Below, piece by piece: positions 36,472 through 44,054 of a DNA stretch of 64,000 nucleotides. The notes beneath the pieces were generated by a model, which saw nothing but the letters and a program-made list of their open reading frames with translations, ran no database searches and was not told the DNA's origin. The stretch is from contig JBAQZZ010000016.1 in NCBI GenBank assembly GCA_049791475.1, positions 9,970 through 73,969 on the forward strand. Direction: 5' to 3'. Position numbers and translations under genes: made by a program. The first letter of the stretch is position 1. Every line of letters begins with the position of its first letter. This DNA comes from CAXBID01 sp049791475. Its GTDB lineage: Bacteria; Bacteroidota; Bacteroidia; Flavobacteriales; Flavobacteriaceae.

Positions 36472-37484
36472 TGCAAATACTTCATAACATATCTTTAAAA
36501 CCATACAATACTTTCGGAATTGATGCGATTGCAAAACACTTTGTATGCGTTTCTAGTGTTGACGATTTAAAAACTGTTTTAGGGCTTAAGGACTACCCAG
36601 AAAAGTTGATTTTGGGTGGTGGTAGTAATATGCTTTTAACTAAAAATCAAGATACTTTAGTAACGCATATTAACCTAAAGGGTATTTCTATAATTTCTGA
36701 AGATGATGATTTTGCAGTAGTTAAAGCAAATGCTGGTGAAAACTGGCACGAATTTGTTTTATGGTGTTTAAAACACAATTTTGGTGGTATTGAAAACATG
36801 TCGTTAATTCCTGGAAATGTTGGCACCGCCCCTATTCAAAATATTGGTGCTTACGGCGTTGAGTTGAAAGATGCATTTTTGGCTTGTGAAGCTTTATCTT
36901 TAGAATCACATACCCTAAAATCATTCCAAAAAGAAGATTGTAATTTTGGTTACAGGAATTCTATTTTCAAACAAGACGCAAAAGGTAAATTTATTATCAC
37001 TAGCGTCACGTTTAAACTTACAAAACGCAATCATAAATTAAATATTAACTATGGCACTATTGCATTAGAATTAGAAACTAATGGTATTAAAAATCCAACA
37101 ATTCAAGATATTTCAAAAGCTGTTATAGCCATACGAGAAAGTAAATTACCAAACCCTAAAGAGATTGGTAATAGTGGTAGCTTTTTTAAAAACCCCGTAA
37201 TTTCAAAAAAAGACTATACTGCTTTGGTTAAAAATTTTGAAGATGCGCCTAGTTATCCCGTTTCAGATACCGAAGTAAAAGTTCCTGCGGGTTGGCTTAT
37301 TGAAAAAGCTGGGTTTAAAGGAAAGCGATTTGACAATTATGGTGTGCATGAAAAACAAGCTTTAGTACTTGTAAATTATGGAGATGCCAAAGGTGAAGAT
37401 ATCCTAAAACTATCTCAGTTAATTCAAAAAACAGTTAAACGCCTATTTAATATTTCTATTGAAGCTGAAGTAAATATCTTATAA
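36471..37484 (+). CDS. murB: UDP-N-acetylenolpyruvoylglucosamine reductase
   Basis: MurB reduces UDP-GlcNAc-enolpyruvate to UDP-MurNAc with NADPH and FAD, in the cytoplasm. The 337 residues begin MQILHNISLKPYNTFGIDA and contain LILGGGSNMLLTKN, SLIPGNVGTAPIQNIGAYGVE (FAD-binding), RNSIFK, and NSGSFFKNP with the catalytic Ser, then PAGWLIEKAGFKGKR. The start is a GTG that shares its G with the preceding TAG; no ATG is available for the conserved N-terminus. This is a type I MurB by length. Confidence 0.97.
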   Translation: MQILHNISLKPYNTFGIDAIAKHFVCVSSVDDLKTVLGLKDYPEKLILGGGSNMLLTKNQDTLVTHINLKGISIISEDDDFAVVKANAGENWHEFVLWCLKHNFGGIENMSLIPGNVGTAPIQNIGAYGVELKDAFLACEALSLESHTLKSFQKEDCNFGYRNSIFKQDAKGKFIITSVTFKLTKRNHKLNINYGTIALELETNGIKNPTIQDISKAVIAIRESKLPNPKEIGNSGSFFKNPVISKKDYTALVKNFEDAPSYPVSDTEVKVPAGWLIEKAGFKGKRFDNYGVHEKQALVLVNYGDAKGEDILKLSQLIQKTVKRLFNISIEAEVNIL

Positions 37485-37499
37485 TACAAAAGAAATTTC

Positions 37500-37507
37500 T
37501 AACTTTG
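37500..37507 (+). promoter_or_regulatory. -7 box upstream of the sigma/anti-sigma pair
   Basis: TAACTTTG matches TAnnTTTG 35 bases before the TTG start of the sigma gene, within the 57-base gap after murB. The sigma gene may therefore have housekeeping transcription in addition to any autoregulation. Confidence 0.5.
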
Positions 37508-37541
37508 ATTTCATTAACAATAAAACTAAACCAATAAAATA

Positions 37542-38072
37542 TTGATTTCAGCTATAGAAAAAGAAATAGTTAGTTTACTAGAACGTGGCGATAAAAAAGC
37601 CATTAATCTGCTATACGAATACTACGCTGATTCTTTATATGGCGTGATTCAAAAAATAATAAAAGATGAAGATACCGCCCAAGATGTACTTCAAGAAAGT
37701 TTTGTGAAAATTTGGAGATACGCCAAAAAATATGATTCTAGTAAAGCCAAACTTTTTACTTGGTTATATAGAATTGCTTACAACACTGCTATTGATAAAG
37801 TTAGATCGCAAAAAAATAAGTCTGGTAAAGAAGTCCAAATTGAAACTTCATCCGTATATAAAATAACATCAAACGAGTTAAACCAAGATGTTTTAGATAT
37901 CAAAAAACACTTGTCTAGCTTGGATGAAAAATATCAAATTGTAATAAATGCGCTCTTTTTTGAGGGCATGACCCAACAAGAAGCTAGTGAAGAATTAGAT
38001 ATTCCGCTAGGTACTATAAAATCGAGATTAAAAATTGGATTACGCGAATTGAAAAAAATTTATAATCCTTAA
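37542..38072 (+). CDS. ECF-type RNA polymerase sigma factor
   Basis: The 176 residues contain sigma region 2 (about 22-90: LYEYYADSLYGVIQKIIKDEDTAQDVLQESFVKIWRYAKKYD, LFTWLYRIAYNTAIDKVR) and region 4 (about 118-170: YQIVINALFFEGMTQQEASEELDIPLGTIKSRLKIGLRELKKI). The only in-frame start for the conserved N-terminus is TTG at 37542, directed by a promoter box 35 bases before it. The anti-sigma gene follows 11 bases later, so this is a sigma/anti-sigma module; the inducing signal is unknown, although RskA-type partners are often linked to oxidative or envelope stress. Confidence 0.93.
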   Translation: MISAIEKEIVSLLERGDKKAINLLYEYYADSLYGVIQKIIKDEDTAQDVLQESFVKIWRYAKKYDSSKAKLFTWLYRIAYNTAIDKVRSQKNKSGKEVQIETSSVYKITSNELNQDVLDIKKHLSSLDEKYQIVINALFFEGMTQQEASEELDIPLGTIKSRLKIGLRELKKIYNP

Positions 38073-38083
38073 TAAACAAAGTC

Positions 38084-38872
38084 ATGAATGAGAAAATAAC
38101 TACTTTTTTAAATTCTGGCCTATTAGAAAAATATCTATTAGGTGATATCACTTCTGTTGAAACAGAAATGGTTGAATCTTATATTTCAAAATACCCAGAA
38201 GCACAAAATGCATACAACACATTACAACACAACTTAGAAATAGTTGCAAAAAGTAACGCTGTTGAAGCACCGAAACATATTCTAAATAGCATTTTAGAAG
38301 AACTTGATGAAAAACCTGTTGTTAAGATGAACACCTCTTACAAATATAAAAAATGGTATAAATTTAGTGTTGCAGCCAGTGTAGCAGCATTAATTTTTGC
38401 AGGAACATCCATTTATTTTTACAATCAAAATCAAATATTAAATAGTGAATCTTTGGTTGTAGATAATGAAATTAATGATTTACGAAGTGATATTGAGAAG
38501 AACAATATGATGCTTGATAATGTAATGAGGCAACTTTTAAAGCTTAATAACCCTGAAACTGAAAAATATATTATTTCAGGAAATGAAAGAGCTAAAGATT
38601 TAAAAACAGTTGCATATATAAACGCTAAAGAAAAAACATCCATGATAGATGTTGTTTCCTTGCCTAAATTACCCGAAGAACAATGTTACCAAATTTGGGC
38701 AGAATTACAAGGTAAAATGGTAAGCTTAGGTGTTTTAAGTGAAACAGACAGAAAACTAATAAACCTGCCTTACGCTGAAAATGCTTTAGCCTTAAATATT
38801 ACTATAGAGCCTAAAGGTGGTAATACAGTAGCTTCTTTAAAAAATACAGTTGCAGAAATAGACTTACAGTAA
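38084..38872 (+). CDS. Membrane anti-sigma factor, RskA-like
   Basis: The 262-residue protein has an N-terminal cytoplasmic region with the anti-sigma pattern LLEKYLLGDITSVETEMVESYISKYPEAQNAY, one membrane segment (about 91-108, FSVAASVAALIFAGTSIYF), a short coiled-coil linker, and a periplasmic RskA C-terminal domain (PKLPEEQCYQIWAELQGKMVSLGVL). It should hold the adjacent sigma factor inactive until a periplasmic signal releases it. No zinc-binding HxxxCxxC is present, so it belongs to the non-ZAS class. A perfect terminator follows. Confidence 0.9.
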   Translation: MNEKITTFLNSGLLEKYLLGDITSVETEMVESYISKYPEAQNAYNTLQHNLEIVAKSNAVEAPKHILNSILEELDEKPVVKMNTSYKYKKWYKFSVAASVAALIFAGTSIYFYNQNQILNSESLVVDNEINDLRSDIEKNNMMLDNVMRQLLKLNNPETEKYIISGNERAKDLKTVAYINAKEKTSMIDVVSLPKLPEEQCYQIWAELQGKMVSLGVLSETDRKLINLPYAENALALNITIEPKGGNTVASLKNTVAEIDLQ

Positions 38873-38894
38873 ATTAATAGCAGAATTCCTAATT

Positions 38895-38933
38895 AAAAAG
38901 CCTTATTTTCAATTGAAAATAAGGCTTTTTTTA
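38895..38933 (+). terminator. Intrinsic terminator after the anti-sigma gene
   Basis: AAAGCCTTATTTTC and its exact complement, joined at AATT, form a perfect palindrome followed by a T-run. It closes the sigma/anti-sigma unit. Confidence 0.8.
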
Positions 38934-38984
38934 TGTTTTAAAACCAAATAAGAATACTAATGGTAATTTTTTCATCAAAAGTTT

Positions 38985-38992
38985 TATCTTTG
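38985..38992 (+). promoter_or_regulatory. -7 box deciding the start of the 39008 gene
   Basis: TATCTTTG matches TAnnTTTG, 15 bases before ATG 39008. An earlier in-frame ATG at 38960 lies upstream of this box, so the shorter start is preferred. Confidence 0.55.
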
Positions 38993-39007
38993 TACAAAAT
39001 ATTTAAA

Positions 39008-39211
39008 ATGAAACTCCTTTTAATCACAATTGTTTTGCTAGGTTTAGGTATTGTTGGAATAGCCATTAAAATTTGGGCGAAAAAAGATGGGAAGTTTGCC
39101 GGAACTTGCGCTAGCCAAAACCCAATGTTAAATAAAGATGGTGATGCTTGTGGCTTTTGTGGAAAAACTCCAGATCAATTTTCAGATTGTGATGAACCTC
39201 AACATTCTTAA
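39008..39211 (+). CDS. Small membrane or secreted Cys-rich protein
   Basis: The 67-residue product starts MKLLLITIVLLGLGIVGIAIKIW, a signal anchor or uncleaved signal helix, followed by FAGTCASQNPMLNKDGDACGFCGKTPDQFSDC with five cysteines (one CxxC). Similar small proteins, annotated only as 'membrane or secreted', are conserved in Flavobacteriaceae next to glycosyltransferases, as I recall. The cysteines could bind metal or form disulfides outside the membrane. It precedes the glycosyltransferase gene by 7 bases and is probably cotranscribed with it. Function unknown. Confidence 0.75.
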   Translation: MKLLLITIVLLGLGIVGIAIKIWAKKDGKFAGTCASQNPMLNKDGDACGFCGKTPDQFSDCDEPQHS

Positions 39212-39218
39212 TCTTTAA

Positions 39219-40331
39219 ATGGAAATATTTGATTTCTTCTTCTATGCATTTATTGTTGTAGTTATTATTCAAGCGTTGTTTTATTTAATCATTTTTCAAA
39301 AATTCGCTTTTCTAAAACCTAAAAAAAAAAGAAAAAAAAATATTCCAGTTTCAATTATAATTTGCGCCAAAAATGAAGCTAAAAATTTACAGAACTTTTT
39401 ACCTTCACTAATATCACAAGATTACAAAGATTTTGAAATTGTTTTAATAAATGATGCTTCAAGCGATAATACCCTTGAGGTTATGGAAGGTTTTTCCAAA
39501 AAACATGAACACATCAAAATTGTAGATGTTAAAAACAATGAGACCTTTTGGGGAAATAAAAAATACGCTATAACTTTAGGTATTAAAACGTCAAAATATG
39601 ATCATCTTTTATTTACCGACGCCGATTGCAAACCCTTATCTAATCTATGGATTAAGGAGATGACATCTCATTTTACTGATGAGCATAGTATTGTTTTAGG
39701 CTACAGTGGTTATTCAAAAATTAAAAAATCATTTTTAAACAAACTTATTCGTTTTGAAACTTTAATTACAGCTATTCAATATCTTTCATTTGCTAAAATA
39801 GGCTTGACATACATGGGTGTGGGCAGAAATTTGGCATATACTAAAAAGACTTTTTTTGATGCTAATGGTTTTGTAAACCATATGAAATTACCGTCTGGAG
39901 ATGACGATTTATTTATAAACCAAATAGCTTCAAACGAAAATACAGCTATTTGTTTTTCGAAAGAAAGTTTTACCGAATCTGTACCAAAAACATCTTTTAA
40001 AAGCTGGATTAAACAAAAAAGGCGACATATTACAACCGCAAAATATTATAAACTAAAACATAAGCTCTTATTGGGGTTATTTTATTCTACCAACCTTTTA
40101 TTTTGGATTTTAGCCATACTTCTTTTTGTTACAACATACCAGTGGCGCTATGTAATCGGAATTTTTATTTTCCGTCTTGTAATTCAATATGCTATTTTAA
40201 GTAATTCGTCAAAAAAACTTGATGAGAAAGATCTTTTAATTTGGTTTCCTGCTTTAGAAATTTCCTTAATTCTTTTACAATTAACTATCTTTATAAATAA
40301 TCTTATCTCAAAACCAAATTTTTGGAAATAG
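39219..40331 (+). CDS. Membrane glycosyltransferase, family 2
   Basis: The 370-residue protein has an N-terminal membrane helix (about 4-27), a lysine-rich linker (KPKKKRKKNIP) encoded by 10-A and 9-A runs, a GT2 catalytic domain (PVSIIICAKNEAKNLQNFLPSLISQDYKDFEIVLINDASSDNT, DxD in LLFTDADCKP, SGDDDLFINQI and the KQKRRHITTAKYY acceptor motif) and two to three C-terminal helices. It resembles processive or lipid-linked sugar transferases of the inner membrane. Substrate unknown. The final 10 bases overlap the sigma factor gene. Confidence 0.9.
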   Translation: MEIFDFFFYAFIVVVIIQALFYLIIFQKFAFLKPKKKRKKNIPVSIIICAKNEAKNLQNFLPSLISQDYKDFEIVLINDASSDNTLEVMEGFSKKHEHIKIVDVKNNETFWGNKKYAITLGIKTSKYDHLLFTDADCKPLSNLWIKEMTSHFTDEHSIVLGYSGYSKIKKSFLNKLIRFETLITAIQYLSFAKIGLTYMGVGRNLAYTKKTFFDANGFVNHMKLPSGDDDLFINQIASNENTAICFSKESFTESVPKTSFKSWIKQKRRHITTAKYYKLKHKLLLGLFYSTNLLFWILAILLFVTTYQWRYVIGIFIFRLVIQYAILSNSSKKLDEKDLLIWFPALEISLILLQLTIFINNLISKPNFWK

Positions 40332-40867
40332 AAGACGCTATAAAACGTGCTAAAACTCACGACCAAAAAGCATTTAATTATTTATTAGATACTTTTTGGG
40401 ACGATGTTTATGGCTTTCAATTAAAGCGAATTCAAAATGAAAATGATGCCGAAGATGTAACCATACAAACCTTTTCTAAAGCTTTTGACAGGATTGAAAC
40501 TTTTGATGACAATTACAAGTTTAAAACCTGGTTGATTACTATTTCGAAGAATATTCATATTGATTTATTGCGAAAAGAGAAAAATTCGATCTCTCAAGTT
40601 ATTTCTAAAGACAATAAACATGTGCTTCACGTTGTAGATGAATCACCTTCAGCAGAAGATAAGTTGATAACAGAGCAACATTTAGCAAAACTTTTGCGTG
40701 ATATAAAAAAGTTAAAACCTCATTATCAAGAAGTTATAAACTTACGTTATTTTCAAGAGTTGAGTTATAAAGAAATTTCTAAACAACTAAACGAACCCAT
40801 GAATAATGTAAAAGTTAAATTGCTTCGTGCAAAAAAACTACTTGCAGAAATTATTCAAGACAAGTAA
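40322..40867 (+). CDS. RNA polymerase sigma factor, sigma-70 family
   Basis: The 181-residue protein has region 2 (DQKAFNYLLDTFWDDVYGFQLKRIQNENDAEDVTIQTFSKAFDRIETFD, then FKTWLITISKNIHIDLLRKEKN) and region 4 (PHYQEVINLRYFQELSYKEISKQLNEPMNNVKVKLLRAKKLL). The start is a TTG inside the end of the glycosyltransferase gene (10-base overlap), which suggests coupling. No anti-sigma gene is adjacent; an Nramp-type transporter starts immediately after the stop. It groups with the general ECF41-unrelated, RpoE-like Bacteroidota sigmas; its target genes are unknown. Confidence 0.9.
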   Translation: MEIEDAIKRAKTHDQKAFNYLLDTFWDDVYGFQLKRIQNENDAEDVTIQTFSKAFDRIETFDDNYKFKTWLITISKNIHIDLLRKEKNSISQVISKDNKHVLHVVDESPSAEDKLITEQHLAKLLRDIKKLKPHYQEVINLRYFQELSYKEISKQLNEPMNNVKVKLLRAKKLLAEIIQDK

Positions 40868-42091
40868 ATGCTTTCTAAACTAAAAAATCTTGGCCCTGGC
40901 TTATTATTTGCTGGTGCAGCCATTGGTGTATCGCATTTAGTACAATCTACTCGTGCTGGGGCCGATTTTGGCTTGGGCTTACTTTGGGCTTTGCTTTTAG
41001 TGAATTTGTTTAAGTATCCTTTTTTTCAATTTGGCCCAAGGTATGCCACTGCAACTGGCGAGAGCTTACTAGATGGCTATAAAAAGCTTGGAAAAGGCAT
41101 CTTATTAATATATTACATTTTAAGTTTTGCAACCATGTTTACTATTCAAACTGCTGTAACTATTGTTACGGCAGGTATAGCAGCTTCATTATTTGGAGAT
41201 TTTATTAGTTTAAAATTATGGACCGTAATCATCATCATTATATGTTTAGGTATCTTAATTTTAGGCAAGTATAAGTTGTTGGATAAATTGATGAAAGTCA
41301 TCATTATAACGCTAACAATAAGTACCATTATTGCGGTAAGCATGGCTTTAATTAATAATTCTGATCCTATTTTATTCAAACAAATAGTACCAGAAAATAG
41401 TATTGAAATAGCCTTTTTAATTGCCTTTATGGGATGGATGCCTGCGCCTTTAGATATCTCGGTTTGGCAATCATTATGGGCACTAGAAAAAACTAAAGAA
41501 ACAAAAAAGTATACCACAAAATCTGCTTTATTCGATTTTAATGTAGGCTATTTAAGTACTATTGTTTTGGGTGTTGGCTTTTTATTGTTAGGCGCTTTAG
41601 TGATGTTTAATAGTGGCGAAACGTTTAGTGATTCTGCAAGTATTTTTTCTGGTCAGTTCATAAATATGTACACTGTTAGTTTAGGAAATTGGGCATATGT
41701 TATAATAGGAATTGCCGCGTTTACAACCATGTTTAGCACGACATTAACCACATTAGATGCTTCTCCCAGAGCCATGGAAAGAACAACCCAATTATTATTT
41801 AAAAAAACTTCAAAATTTAATTATACTTTCTGGATTGTTTTATTAGCTATTGGCACTATTAGCATCTTTATTTTCCTAGCTTCAGAAATGGGATTATTGA
41901 TTAAAGTGGCGACTATTCTATCGTTTATTACAGCACCTTTTTATGCCATAATAAGTTACATCCTTATTTCTAGTAAACACACACCAAAAGCGTGGCGCCC
42001 TTCTAAAAAACTTCATGTTTTAAGCATTTTAGGAATTATCTTTTTAATCGGATTTAGCATCTGGTATCTTACTACTTTGTCAAATTTTTAA
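40868..42091 (+). CDS. Nramp-family membrane protein with atypical metal-site motifs
   Basis: The 407-residue inner-membrane protein has about 11 helices and Nramp-like order (GPGLLFAGAAIGVSHLVQST in helix 1, FKYPFFQFGPRYATATGESL in helix 2/3). The canonical metal-binding motifs are not recognisable: where DPGN is expected helix 1 reads AAIGVSH, and where helix 6 usually has MPH it reads M191PAPLDISVW. The Asp-Asn and Met-His pairs that bind Mn/Fe are therefore missing or replaced, so the substrate may not be Mn2+/Fe2+. The ATG is directly after the sigma factor stop. Confidence 0.8.
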   Translation: MLSKLKNLGPGLLFAGAAIGVSHLVQSTRAGADFGLGLLWALLLVNLFKYPFFQFGPRYATATGESLLDGYKKLGKGILLIYYILSFATMFTIQTAVTIVTAGIAASLFGDFISLKLWTVIIIIICLGILILGKYKLLDKLMKVIIITLTISTIIAVSMALINNSDPILFKQIVPENSIEIAFLIAFMGWMPAPLDISVWQSLWALEKTKETKKYTTKSALFDFNVGYLSTIVLGVGFLLLGALVMFNSGETFSDSASIFSGQFINMYTVSLGNWAYVIIGIAAFTTMFSTTLTTLDASPRAMERTTQLLFKKTSKFNYTFWIVLLAIGTISIFIFLASEMGLLIKVATILSFITAPFYAIISYILISSKHTPKAWRPSKKLHVLSILGIIFLIGFSIWYLTTLSNF

Positions 42092-42103
42092 AAGAATACT
42101 TCG

Positions 42104-42111
42104 TATATTTG
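42104..42111 (+). promoter_or_regulatory. -7 box of the lipA gene
   Basis: TATATTTG matches TAnnTTTG 19 bases before ATG 42130. The ORF extension starting at TTG 42109 would begin inside this box and is rejected. Confidence 0.6.
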
Positions 42112-42129
42112 CTACATTATTTTAATGGC

Positions 42130-43008
42130 ATGAATACAGAAACAACTTCTAATATATTACCAGAACGTCAAGCTAAACCTAAATGGCTTCGTGTAAAACT
42201 TCCAACAGGAAAAAAGTACACCGAATTGCGTGGTTTAGTTGATAAATACAAACTAAACACCATTTGTACTTCGGGCAGTTGCCCAAATATGGGAGAATGT
42301 TGGGGTGAAGGTACGGCAACGTTCATGATTTTAGGAAATGTATGTACCCGCTCTTGCGGATTTTGTGGTGTAAAAACTGGGCGGCCAGAAACGGTTGATT
42401 GGGATGAACCCGAAAAAGTAGCGCGTTCTATTAAAATAATGCAGATTAAACACGCCGTTTTAACCAGTGTTGATAGAGATGATTTAAAAGACATGGGAAG
42501 TATTATGTGGGCAGAAACTATTAAAGCTGTTCGTAGAATGAATCCTGATACAACTTTAGAAACTCTAATACCAGATTTCCAAGGTATTGAACAACATATA
42601 GATCGTATTATTGAAGTTGCTCCAGAAGTCGTATCGCACAATATTGAAACTGTAAGACGGTTAACTCGTGAGGTTCGTATTCAAGCTAAATACGACAGAA
42701 GTATGGGTGTTTTAAACTATTTAAAACAACAAGGACAACGCAGAACAAAATCTGGCATTATGCTCGGTTTAGGCGAAACTAGAGAGGAAGTTATTGAAAC
42801 ACTTCATCATTTAAGAGAAAACCGTGTTGATGTGGTTACTATTGGTCAATATCTTCAACCAAGTAAAAAACACTTACCAGTAAAACAGTTTATAACGCCA
42901 GATCAATTTAAAGAATACGAAGAAATAGGTTTAGATTTAGGTTTTCGCCATGTAGAAAGTAGCGCTTTGGTGCGTTCTTCTTACAAAGCGCAAAAACATA
43001 TTAATTAA
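42130..43008 (+). CDS. lipA: Lipoyl synthase
   Basis: LipA is a radical-SAM enzyme that inserts two sulfurs into protein-bound octanoate to make lipoyl groups. From ATG 42130 the protein has 292 residues. Both iron-sulfur clusters are complete: auxiliary Cys 46, 51 and 57 in CTSGSCPNMGEC and radical-SAM Cys 72, 76 and 79 in CTRSCGFC. RxxxSS at the C-terminus (VESSALVRSSYKA) is also present. It is cytoplasmic. gap follows 2 bases later. Confidence 0.97.
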   Translation: MNTETTSNILPERQAKPKWLRVKLPTGKKYTELRGLVDKYKLNTICTSGSCPNMGECWGEGTATFMILGNVCTRSCGFCGVKTGRPETVDWDEPEKVARSIKIMQIKHAVLTSVDRDDLKDMGSIMWAETIKAVRRMNPDTTLETLIPDFQGIEQHIDRIIEVAPEVVSHNIETVRRLTREVRIQAKYDRSMGVLNYLKQQGQRRTKSGIMLGLGETREEVIETLHHLRENRVDVVTIGQYLQPSKKHLPVKQFITPDQFKEYEEIGLDLGFRHVESSALVRSSYKAQKHIN

Positions 43009-43010
43009 TC

Positions 43011-44027
43011 ATGATTCGTGTTGCAATTAATGGTTTCGGAAGAATAGGCCGGCGCGTTTTTAGGCTCATTGAAAATCATAAAAACATTCAAATTGTTGCG
43101 ATAAACGACTTAGCAGATTCTAAAACCTTAAGTCATTTATTAAAATACGATAGCATACACGGTATTTTTAATGGTACTATTTCAAATGATGAAAATCACA
43201 TTATTGTTAACCGAAGACCTATTTCTTTACTAAATAAGACGCACCCAAAAGACATCAATTGGAAACCTTTTAATGTTGATTTCGTAATTGAATCTTCTGG
43301 AAAATTTAAAACAACTCCAGATTTAAAATATCATATTAAAAATGGTGCAAAACAAGTTATATTAAGCGTTCCACCAATTGAAGACGCTATTAAAACCATT
43401 GTTTTTGGCGTGAATGAACATAGTATTGATGGCTCAGAAACTATCATTTCTAATGCATCGTGTACTACAAACAATGCGGCACCAATGATTGATATCATAA
43501 ATAAACTTTGTGGCATTAATGAAGCTTATATAACGACGGTTCACTCCTATACAACGGACCAAAGTTTGCACGATCAACCACATCGTGATTTACGACGGTC
43601 CCGTGCTGCAAGTCAATCCATTGTACCTACTACAACGGGTGCTGCAAAAGCGTTGACTAAAATTTTTCCAGAATTATCTGATGCTATTGGAGGCTGTGGT
43701 ATTAGAGTTCCGGTGATAAATGGCTCTTTAACAGATATTACGTTTAACGTAAAAAAAACAGTATCTATTGAAGATATTAATAAGGCCTTTAAAAAAGCGT
43801 CACAATCCCACTACAAAGGTATTTTGGAATATACTGAAGATCCTATTGTTTCTATTGATATTGTTGGGAATTCACACTCTTGTATTTTTGATTCTGGCAT
43901 GACCTCTGTAATTGGTAATATGGTGAAAATAATAGGTTGGTATGATAATGAAACTGGATATTCTTCAAGAATAATAGATCTTATATGCGATTTATCGGAA
44001 AAAAGAGGTCTTTTGTCGGCTAAATAA
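43011..44027 (+). CDS. gap: Type I glyceraldehyde-3-phosphate dehydrogenase
   Basis: The enzyme oxidises glyceraldehyde-3-phosphate with NAD(P)+ and phosphate in glycolysis or gluconeogenesis. The 338-residue sequence starts INGFGRIGRRVFRLIE and has the catalytic Cys 151 in SNASCTTNNAAP, followed by TTVHSYTTDQ (catalytic His) and RAASQSIVPTTTGAAKALTKIFPEL. Family length and motifs are complete, but the peptide is more diverged than housekeeping Gap copies I know, so a second gap gene elsewhere is likely. It follows lipA by 2 bases. Confidence 0.95.
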   Translation: MIRVAINGFGRIGRRVFRLIENHKNIQIVAINDLADSKTLSHLLKYDSIHGIFNGTISNDENHIIVNRRPISLLNKTHPKDINWKPFNVDFVIESSGKFKTTPDLKYHIKNGAKQVILSVPPIEDAIKTIVFGVNEHSIDGSETIISNASCTTNNAAPMIDIINKLCGINEAYITTVHSYTTDQSLHDQPHRDLRRSRAASQSIVPTTTGAAKALTKIFPELSDAIGGCGIRVPVINGSLTDITFNVKKTVSIEDINKAFKKASQSHYKGILEYTEDPIVSIDIVGNSHSCIFDSGMTSVIGNMVKIIGWYDNETGYSSRIIDLICDLSEKRGLLSAK

Positions 44028-44028
44028 T

Positions 44029-44036
44029 TATATTTG
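44029..44036 (+). promoter_or_regulatory. -7 box of the hybrid histidine kinase gene
   Basis: TATATTTG lies 19 bases before ATG 44055 and overlaps the TTG at 44034 that would otherwise extend the gene by seven codons. The ATG start is preferred because of this box. Confidence 0.55.
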
Positions 44037-44054
44037 TTTGTAATATTTATTAAA

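Noticed and set aside
38960..39007. Upstream ATG for the small Cys-rich membrane protein
   Set aside because: It lies before the TATCTTTG promoter box at 38985, so it would not be transcribed from that promoter.
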